The position numbers and the translations under genes are program-made. A stretch of DNA of 6,524 nt, taken from assembly GCA_016192885.1 (NCBI GenBank), contig JACPTH010000525.1:1-6524 (forward strand). Direction: 5' to 3'. Numbering within the stretch: the first letter of the stretch is position 1; every line of letters begins with the position of its first letter. Shown here piece by piece: positions 1-4,890 of the stretch. The notes beneath the pieces are model-generated. The model had not been told where the DNA came from and did not search any database. It saw only the letters and a program-made list of their open reading frames with translations. Source of the stretch: a bacterium (lineage in GTDB: Bacteria > Muiribacteriota > Ozemobacteria > Ozemobacterales > Ozemobacteraceae).

Positions 1-396
1 GATAGAAACATTTCTCTTGATTTGCGGAATTACTTCCGGAAGGGTTCCATTCGTTTCAAGAAAAACCTTTACCCCATGTTTGCGGAAATAAAAGGCCAGG
101 TTTTGTGCGAATTGGGGTTGAAAAAGGGGTTCTCCTCCGGTAAATGAAACGCTATGGAACACTTCGAGAGGATAAAACCTTCTAATTTCTTCAAAGAGGC
201 CGAATGAAGAAACCGGGTTTTCAAGTTTAATCTGCTTTTTTGCTGACCAAGGCCGGAGCGAAAAGAACTTTGGGGTTTCCCAGGAGTTTTTTGTATCGCA
301 ACCTTTGCATCGCAAATTGCAACCGGCGAAACGCACAAAAAGCTGTAATGCTCCCGCAAAAAGACCCTCCCCTTGAATGGAAGGAAAAACTTCCAC
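1..396 (-). CDS. queE: 7-carboxy-7-deazaguanine synthase-like radical SAM protein, 3' part outside the window
   Basis: QueE converts 6-carboxytetrahydropterin to 7-carboxy-7-deazaguanine, a step towards queuosine and other 7-deazaguanines, in the cytoplasm. The reading frame is open for 132 codons and leaves the window without a stop; family members are usually 200-250 residues. Residues 2-11 read EVFPSIQGEG, the typical QueE N-terminus. The radical-SAM cluster motif CX3CX2C is at Cys26, Cys30 and Cys33 (GCNLRCKGCDT). FTGGEP at 85-90 is the SAM-binding GGE motif and LETNGT is at 113-118. The segment from about 37 to 66, between the cluster motif and the next helix, looks rather long. The start is uncertain: there is no in-frame ATG. 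GTG at 396 has a weak CGGA 6 bases upstream and matches where the family begins; TTG at 459 would add 21 unlikely residues. It follows ligA on the same strand. Family assignment is firm, exact substrate less so because no queC or queD is visible. Confidence 0.88.
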   Translation of the reverse strand, partial: MEVFPSIQGEGLFAGALQLFVRFAGCNLRCKGCDTKNSWETPKFFSLRPWSAKKQIKLENPVSSFGLFEEIRRFYPLEVFHSVSFTGGEPLFQPQFAQNLAFYFRKHGVKVFLETNGTLPEVIPQIKRNVSI

Positions 397-402
397 TAAA
401 TT

Positions 403-406
403 TCCG
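403..406 (-). promoter_or_regulatory. Weak ribosome binding site that supports the GTG start of queE
   Basis: On the minus strand CGGA lies 6 bases before the GTG at 396-394. The match is short, but it is the only purine-rich signal near a start codon that fits the family N-terminus. Confidence 0.35.
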
Positions 407-436
407 GAAGCTAACCAAGGGGATGGATTTTTTGAA

Positions 437-493
437 TTAGAATGTTTTATCTTTTGCAAGCTCTAAAAGCTCAAATTCGTTGATAAAAATCGG
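437..493 (-). pseudogene. Out-of-frame remnant of the LigA C-terminus
   Basis: Reading the minus strand from 493 in the frame one base on from ligA gives PIFINEFELLELAKDKTF and a TAA stop at 439-437. This resembles the end of LigA proteins: in the E. coli enzyme, as I recall it, the last residues are VIDEAEMLRLLGS. The in-frame ligase stops at 471 just after its KTD motif, so the true C-terminal helix is encoded but no longer in frame. Joining the parts still leaves about 20 BRCT residues missing between KTD and FINEF. The missing DNA must therefore be 3n+2 bases long, roughly 60 bases. With the gap restored the protein would be about 670 residues, the usual family length. This is an inference from family knowledge, without an alignment. 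Confidence 0.72.
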
Positions 494-2387
494 TCTTGGG
501 GGAGATCGAAGATACCAGCTTTCCGCCGCGTTGTTTTACAAATTCCTCAAGTTTTCGGCGCGGGATGGTTGCTTCCCCGGTAATTACGAAAGTTTTCCCC
601 ATCAGGTTTTTCTCAAGTTTTTCTTTCCCTTGTGAAACCTCAGGTCCAACCCAAAATTTCCCAAGATCAGAAAGCAAAGTTTCGTTATTCGGGTCGGAAA
701 AAAAAGCCAAAATTGACGCGCCTACTTTTTCCCCAACACCATTAATCCGGGTGAGTTGTTCCAAAGTTGCCGCGCGAAAAGACTCAAAATTTTGAAAGTG
801 AAAAGCGATTTCAGATGAAACCACCGTGCCTACATTGGAAATTCCAAGGGCGGCTATTAATCGCTCAAATGGGGCATGGCGGGCCCGGGAAATATTCTCC
901 ACGATTTTTTCGGCAAGTTTATTTCCCATTCGTTCAACTTGCAATAAATCGTTTACTTGAATCCGAAAAAGATCGGTAATTTCTACCATCAAACCGCATC
1001 TAATTAAGCGCTCAATCAATTGGGGTCCAATGTTGTCTATACCAAGTTGGGAAACAAAGCAAGCAAACCTTCTTGATAAAACTCCCGCGCAATCTGCATT
1101 TAAACATCGCACAAGGGTCGAGGCGTTATCATCTTCTTTAATGACGCTTAAAGATTGCTTACATGAAGGGCATTCCGATGGAGGATGGATGATGATTTCG
1201 GTTCCATCGCGTAGCTCAGGGAGCGCTTTTGCGACATATGGAATAATGTATCCGGCTTTTTCAACAACAACTTGATCGCCTAGCCGAATGTCCTTTTCCC
1301 GAATTTGATCGATGTTGTGAAGGGAGGCTCTTGATACGGTTGTCCCCCCAAGCTCCACCGGCTCTAACGAGGCTACCGGGGTGATTTGCGCCCTTCCAAC
1401 TTGCCACGAGACTGAAATTAATTTCGTTTTGGCCTGTTGTTGAGCGTATTTGAAAGCGATCGCCCATCGAGGAGCTTTTGAAGTTTCACCCAATTCAGCT
1501 TGTACCGAAAGATCGTCAACCTTTAGGACGATTCCGTCAATATCAAAAGGGAAGCCTTCCCTTTGGCCCCCAATTTTTTCAATAAAAGAATCAATATCTG
1601 AAATGTTTCTACAAACCATGAACGGGTTGTTAATGCGAAATCCCTGTTTATCAAGGAAATCTAAAACCTCTGAATGAAAGTTGAAATGCAAGTCTCTAGC
1701 TTGGGCAACCCCGTAGACCAAAATTTCGAGGCCTCTTTTTGCGGCTACGCTTGGATCGAGGCTTTTTAAAGTCCCTGCGGCCAGGTTCCGGCAGTTTTTG
1801 AATGGTTCTTCTTGCTCCTCCAAGCGGTTTTGATTAATTTTGACTAAGCGAGCTTTAGGAATGTAAACTTCTCCGCGGATATCCATATCTAAAACGCTCT
1901 CGATCCTGAGCGGCAAAGCTTTTATTGTTTTTATATTTCCTGAAATCAGATCTCCAATTTTTCCGTCCCCGCGGGTTGCGGCGGCCAGAAAAGCCCCATC
2001 CTTAAAATGAAGTGAAGCGGATACCCCGTCGATCTTTAACTCCGCGACAATGGGGAAAACCCGTTCCGGAATTATTCTTTCCATTCGGTCAATCCAGGTT
2101 TTAATATCGCTAACCGAATATGCATTATCGAGGCTCATCATTGGAACCCGGTGAAGGATAGTATCAAAGGAAGATATTGCTCCGCCAACGCGTTGGGTGG
2201 GCGATTCTGGAATAATTAACTCGGGATGTTTTCCCTCAATGAATTTAAGCTCATTCAAAAGGTTATCAAATTCAGAGTCGCTGATTTCCGGGTTTGCCTT
2301 TACGTAATAAAGATACTCATGACGGGAAATCAGTTTTCGTAACTCAACAGCCCTCTTTTTGGAAATTTCTAATTCTTCGTAATTCAT
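471..2387 (-). CDS. ligA: NAD-dependent DNA ligase LigA with truncated BRCT domain
   Basis: LigA seals 3'-OH/5'-phosphate nicks in duplex DNA using NAD+, in replication and repair. The 638-residue product has the domains in order. Ia is at about 1-70, with HEYLYY at 23-28 and SPTQRVGG at 62-69. The adenylation domain is about 71-315, with catalytic Lys118 in ELKIDG, TRGDG at 138-142, RGEVYI at 171-176, DGIVLKV at 284-290 and WAIAFKYA at 308-315. The OB fold contains VGRAQITPVAS at 330-340. The four zinc cysteines are 406, 409, 428 and 433. Helix-hairpin-helix repeats span about 440-575, and a BRCT domain starts near 594. The BRCT domain ends abruptly after KTD (631-633) with five unrelated residues; the rest is out of frame downstream. 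All catalytic motifs are intact, so nick sealing is probably retained. The ATG agrees with the family N-terminus, but I see no Shine-Dalgarno sequence before it. It lies 50 bases after the propeller gene and is probably co-transcribed. Confidence 0.96.
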   Translation of the reverse strand: MNYEELEISKKRAVELRKLISRHEYLYYVKANPEISDSEFDNLLNELKFIEGKHPELIIPESPTQRVGGAISSFDTILHRVPMMSLDNAYSVSDIKTWIDRMERIIPERVFPIVAELKIDGVSASLHFKDGAFLAAATRGDGKIGDLISGNIKTIKALPLRIESVLDMDIRGEVYIPKARLVKINQNRLEEQEEPFKNCRNLAAGTLKSLDPSVAAKRGLEILVYGVAQARDLHFNFHSEVLDFLDKQGFRINNPFMVCRNISDIDSFIEKIGGQREGFPFDIDGIVLKVDDLSVQAELGETSKAPRWAIAFKYAQQQAKTKLISVSWQVGRAQITPVASLEPVELGGTTVSRASLHNIDQIREKDIRLGDQVVVEKAGYIIPYVAKALPELRDGTEIIIHPPSECPSCKQSLSVIKEDDNASTLVRCLNADCAGVLSRRFACFVSQLGIDNIGPQLIERLIRCGLMVEITDLFRIQVNDLLQVERMGNKLAEKIVENISRARHAPFERLIAALGISNVGTVVSSEIAFHFQNFESFRAATLEQLTRINGVGEKVGASILAFFSDPNNETLLSDLGKFWVGPEVSQGKEKLEKNLMGKTFVITGEATIPRRKLEEFVKQRGGKLVSSISPKTDFYQRI

Positions 2388-2437
2388 GTTATTTTGAATT
2401 GTTTGTACAAAAAAACTTGGGGGAGCTTGCTTCTATT

Positions 2438-3610
2438 TCAAAAACCGTCCGAAGGAATTTCCGGATCTAGGCTTTGAATGCCTCGAGAGGTTCCGACCCA
2501 AAGAGCGGAAGAGGCGAGGCCGATCGCGCGAACATCTTTCGCAAGAAGACCTTCTGAAACCCCAAAAGTTTTTATTTGCTCCGATCGCATTCTACAAAGA
2601 CCTGATTCGGTCCCGATCCAAAGGGAATCCCCAAAAGATTGCAAAGCATTTACCCGATCCGAGGGTAGACCATTTCTATTTGAAAAAACGGCAAAACCTG
2701 GGTTGCTCCCCGAAAAAACTTGATCGATAGGAGTATCCAAACGACATAATCCAAGCGGGGTACCCGCCCAAACCTTTCCGTCAAAATTGGCAAGCGCTAA
2801 GATCCAGTTATGAATTAAGTTACTTTGAAACATGTCGATTGTATTCCAGGCTTTCGGATCGGCTGCGGGGAAGGAAGTGTCCCAGATGCTGAGGCCGTCG
2901 TCATTTCCGCAAATAACCCATCTATTTACCTTTAAGATGGCTCCTATCCAAAGGTCCGCAAGGCCACCGTTGGATATTTTCTTATCAACTCTCTCGAAGT
3001 TTCCTTGAGGAGTAAGGAAGGAAAAGCCTTCTTGAGTTCCAACCCATAATATAAAGCCGTCCCAAAACAACGACCAAATCATTTCATGGGCAAGCCCTTC
3101 GGAGCGAGTGAAATGTTGAAACCGTCTTCCGTCAATGGTCTTAAACAACCCGTGGAAGGTCCCAACCCAAAGCGCTTTACCGTCGTGCGCGAGGGCGGTT
3201 ACCGGATGCGCCGGAAATGTTCCAGTCTTTTTCGTGGACATGGTAAGCTTATCATTTTCAATAAACCCTAAGCCTTCTTCGGTGGCGACCCAAACAATTC
3301 CATTGGGAGCTGCCAAAATGGAATTAACCGGTGACGTAAGAAATTGCTTTTTCCAAATGAAAATAGAAGCGGACGCAGGGTTTAGAGATGGCGCTGAAAC
3401 ATTAACAATCGGGGGAATCTCCCGCTTGGAAGGCAAAAAAGAAGATGTTGCAACCACGCCAACTTTTTCTGGATTTGCGTGCGGCGAAGTTGAAGAAGTG
3501 TTTTTAGCCCACCTAACGCTGAAAATCAAAAGAAGAAGAATGATCGCGCCTCCCCAAAGCGGATAGGAGAATTTTACGCGTGATTTTGATAATGGATGGG
3601 GAAATTTCAC
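2438..3610 (-). CDS. Membrane-anchored seven-repeat beta-propeller (Reg_prop-like sensor domain)
   Basis: A 390-residue protein of unknown function. A short basic N-terminus is followed by one hydrophobic segment at about 18-32 (GGAIILLLLIF core), probably an uncleaved anchor that places the rest in the periplasm. A Ser/Pro-rich linker covers about 37-80. From about 83 to the end there are seven copies of a WVGTxxGL-type motif, near residues 106, 147, 188, 231, 280, 330 and 370, spaced about 40-50 residues. These motifs are typical of two-component-regulator propeller repeats, and seven copies suit one closed seven-bladed propeller. Repeat 4 (WVICGNDDGLSIW) is the most divergent. In many relatives such propellers are the extracellular sensor half of hybrid histidine kinases; here no kinase, receiver or DNA-binding domain follows. 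The start is GTG at 3610-3608, with AGGAG 7 bases upstream. It overlaps the stop of the binding-protein gene by 4 bases, which suggests coupled translation and joint function. The ligand is unknown. Confidence 0.85.
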   Translation of the reverse strand: MKFPHPLSKSRVKFSYPLWGGAIILLLLIFSVRWAKNTSSTSPHANPEKVGVVATSSFLPSKREIPPIVNVSAPSLNPASASIFIWKKQFLTSPVNSILAAPNGIVWVATEEGLGFIENDKLTMSTKKTGTFPAHPVTALAHDGKALWVGTFHGLFKTIDGRRFQHFTRSEGLAHEMIWSLFWDGFILWVGTQEGFSFLTPQGNFERVDKKISNGGLADLWIGAILKVNRWVICGNDDGLSIWDTSFPAADPKAWNTIDMFQSNLIHNWILALANFDGKVWAGTPLGLCRLDTPIDQVFSGSNPGFAVFSNRNGLPSDRVNALQSFGDSLWIGTESGLCRMRSEQIKTFGVSEGLLAKDVRAIGLASSALWVGTSRGIQSLDPEIPSDGF

Positions 3611-4746
3611 TGTTTCTCTCCTATGGACATCGGAGCAAATTGGCCTGAATCAACTTGAGCAAGGAACACCGGCCTTGTTTCATTCCCCGTAGAATCAAAA
3701 CCGCCCTTCCCGCAAACACCTTCATACTCTTTTTTTTTCGCCAATTCTTCGCGTACCGATGGGGGTGAACCTTCGGAATTTACGAGGGCGTGGGACAAAA
3801 TCATAAAAGCATCGTAGGCATGCGCTGCAAAAGAATCAGGTTCAGTTCCAAATGCCCTTTTGTATTTCGTCACAAAATCGCGAGCCTTTTCCCCACCGTT
3901 AGATGGAATAAACGGAAAAGTCAACACAACCCCATCTCCGGAAGGCCCGGCGAGAAAAAGAAAATCTTTTACCGCCATTCCGTCGCCGCCAAAAATTGGA
4001 ACAGCGATTCCCATTTCACGAATCTGGCGAACAATCAGCGCGGATTCTTTAAATAAACCCCACACTAATATTCCGTCAGGGTTTGAGCCCCGAATTCGTT
4101 GAAGTTGCGCGCTGAAATTCGTGTCTCCTCCCTCATACTCTTCTTTTGCGACAATCAATTGGCCTTCCTGAGAAGAAAGCGATTCATAAGTTCGCGCGCC
4201 TTGGGAGCCGTATTTGTTTGAATCATGGATTATTGCAATGCGACGAAGATTTAAAGACTTGGAAGTATGTTGAAGTAAGGCACGTGCTTGGACATCGTCA
4301 TCGCTTAAGCATCTAAAGGAATATCGAAAATTAACTCTGGTGATGAATGGGTTGGTGCTTACGGCCGTAATTAGGGGAACCCGAGCTTTTTCGCAAATTC
4401 GTTGAAGGTTCATGGTATTATCGGAAGAAATAGCGCCAATAATCGCAAGCGCCCCGTCATTATAAATTAGATCTCGGCAACCGGCGGCAGCTCGAATTTT
4501 ATTGTTTCCATCGTCGAAAAAGCGGACTTCAACTTTCTTATTTTTTATTCCGCCGGAATGAATAAAGTGGTCAAGCGCCAACTTGATCCCATTTTTGTGG
4601 GAAACCCCGTATGGCGCTGCCTGCCCTGTTAAAGGCCCGATTACTCCAATGACGATTTTTCCAGGCCGTTTTGCGATTCCATACCAAAAAAGAACAAGAA
4701 GCGCCAAAATAGCGAAAAAGGGATAGTATGCAAAACCTTTCTTCAT
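3607..4746 (-). CDS. Type-1 periplasmic binding protein, LivJ/LivK-like (branched-chain amino acid receptor family)
   Basis: A 379-residue member of the family that captures amino acids, amides or similar small ligands for ABC importers. The N-terminus has two lysines and a hydrophobic stretch at about 8-25. There is no lipobox cysteine, so it is either cleaved by signal peptidase I (a GIA-K site near 25 is possible) or stays as an anchor. The mature part starts KIVIGVIGPLTG (30-41), then GAISSDNT at 104-111, PLITAVSTNP at 124-133, a D-x4-YG element at 175-180, DTNFSAQL at 208-215, AYDAF at 310-314 and a closing GVCGKGGFDSTGN at 343-355. This follows the family order, and the length is normal. 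ATG 4746-4744 has AAAGGA 7 bases upstream. No permease or ATPase gene is adjacent. The next gene, overlapping by 4 bases, is a propeller protein, so a sensing role is as likely as transport. Ligand not predictable. Confidence 0.9.
   Translation of the reverse strand: MKKGFAYYPFFAILALLVLFWYGIAKRPGKIVIGVIGPLTGQAAPYGVSHKNGIKLALDHFIHSGGIKNKKVEVRFFDDGNNKIRAAAGCRDLIYNDGALAIIGAISSDNTMNLQRICEKARVPLITAVSTNPFITRVNFRYSFRCLSDDDVQARALLQHTSKSLNLRRIAIIHDSNKYGSQGARTYESLSSQEGQLIVAKEEYEGGDTNFSAQLQRIRGSNPDGILVWGLFKESALIVRQIREMGIAVPIFGGDGMAVKDFLFLAGPSGDGVVLTFPFIPSNGGEKARDFVTKYKRAFGTEPDSFAAHAYDAFMILSHALVNSEGSPPSVREELAKKKEYEGVCGKGGFDSTGNETRPVFLAQVDSGQFAPMSIGEKQ
3618..3622 (-). promoter_or_regulatory. Ribosome binding site of the propeller gene, inside the upstream coding region
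   Basis: On the minus strand AGGAG lies 7 bases before the GTG at 3610-3608, within the last codons of the upstream binding-protein gene. It decides the start, because there is no suitable ATG, and with the 4-base stop/start overlap it points to translational coupling. Confidence 0.75.
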
Positions 4747-4753
4747 GGCGAAT

Positions 4754-4759
4754 TCCTTT
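4754..4759 (-). promoter_or_regulatory. Ribosome binding site of the LivJ-like gene
   Basis: On the minus strand AAAGGA ends 7 bases before the ATG at 4746-4744, a normal spacing that fixes the start of the first gene of the leftward group. Confidence 0.7.
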
Positions 4760-4836
4760 TTTTCAATAACTCTGCACCTGTCGAATTTTTTGGTGAAAGG
4801 AATATTTTGATACTCCCGACAAAAAACTTCCGATTA

Positions 4837-4870
4837 AACCTAATGTTTTTCCTTGTAGGAAGTATAGGTT
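4837..4870. repeat. Nested inverted repeat upstream of the lipoprotein gene
   Basis: Outer arms AACCTA (4837-4842) and TAGGTT (4865-4870) pair perfectly. Inner arms TTCCT (4849-4853) and AGGAA (4857-4861) pair around the loop TGT. Internal loops of 6 and 3 bases separate the two stems, giving 11 base pairs in total. A second, mutually exclusive pairing is possible between ACTTCC (4826-4831) and GGAAGT (4858-4863). It could be an operator, or an RNA hairpin masking the AGGAAG at 4857-4862. Short AT-rich arms such as these can also arise by chance. Confidence 0.4.
4857..4862 (+). promoter_or_regulatory. Candidate ribosome binding site of the lipoprotein gene
   Basis: AGGAAG lies 10 bases before an in-frame ATG at 4873, itself preceded directly by a TGA. 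It is 28 bases before the ATG at 4891, where the signal peptide would begin most naturally. The ribosome-site evidence therefore favours 4873 and the protein evidence favours 4891. The site falls within the inner stem of the inverted repeat. Confidence 0.35.
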
Positions 4871-4890
4871 GAATGGTAAATAGATGTCAA

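Larger units (their letters stand above)
4747..4890. promoter_or_regulatory. Divergent intergenic control region
   Basis: This AT-rich gap separates the leftward four-gene group from the rightward lipoprotein gene, so the signals driving at least the first gene on each side should lie here. I could not pick a -35/-10 pair with confidence on either strand. The visible structure is a nested inverted repeat on the rightward side, at 4837-4870. No gene-sized reading frame or RNA gene is apparent. Confidence 0.6.

Noticed and set aside
69..418. Two other minus-strand open frames of 96 and 63 residues, and a plus-strand frame at 240-440
   Set aside because: They overlap the queE frame, which carries all the conserved radical-SAM motifs in the right order. 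The alternatives show no family features.
471..500. Programmed ribosomal frameshift at GATTTTTATC rejoining LigA to its downstream tail
   Set aside because: A single-base shift would join KTDF to INEFELLELAK and still lack about 20 conserved BRCT residues, so it would not make a normal domain. The five-T run is also shorter than a classic slippery heptamer.
495..2425. Ten-base direct repeat CTTGGGGGAG at 495-504 and 2416-2425, near both ends of ligA
   Set aside because: Ten-base repeats are expected by chance several times in a window of this size, and nothing extends the match.
2388..2437. Terminator or hairpin in the gap between the propeller gene and ligA (GC-rich CTCCCCC followed by a T run on the minus strand)
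   Set aside because: The flanking CAAG copies are in the same orientation and do not pair, so there is no stem before the T run.
3135..3566. Plus-strand open frame of 143 residues opposite the propeller gene
   Set aside because: No ribosome site, no recognisable motif, and it lies wholly antisense to a gene with clear repeat structure. It is a shadow frame.
4807..4837. Possible promoter for the lipoprotein gene: TTGATA and GATTAA
   Set aside because: The spacing is 19 bases and the -10 match is poor. In such AT-rich DNA this level of match is expected by chance.
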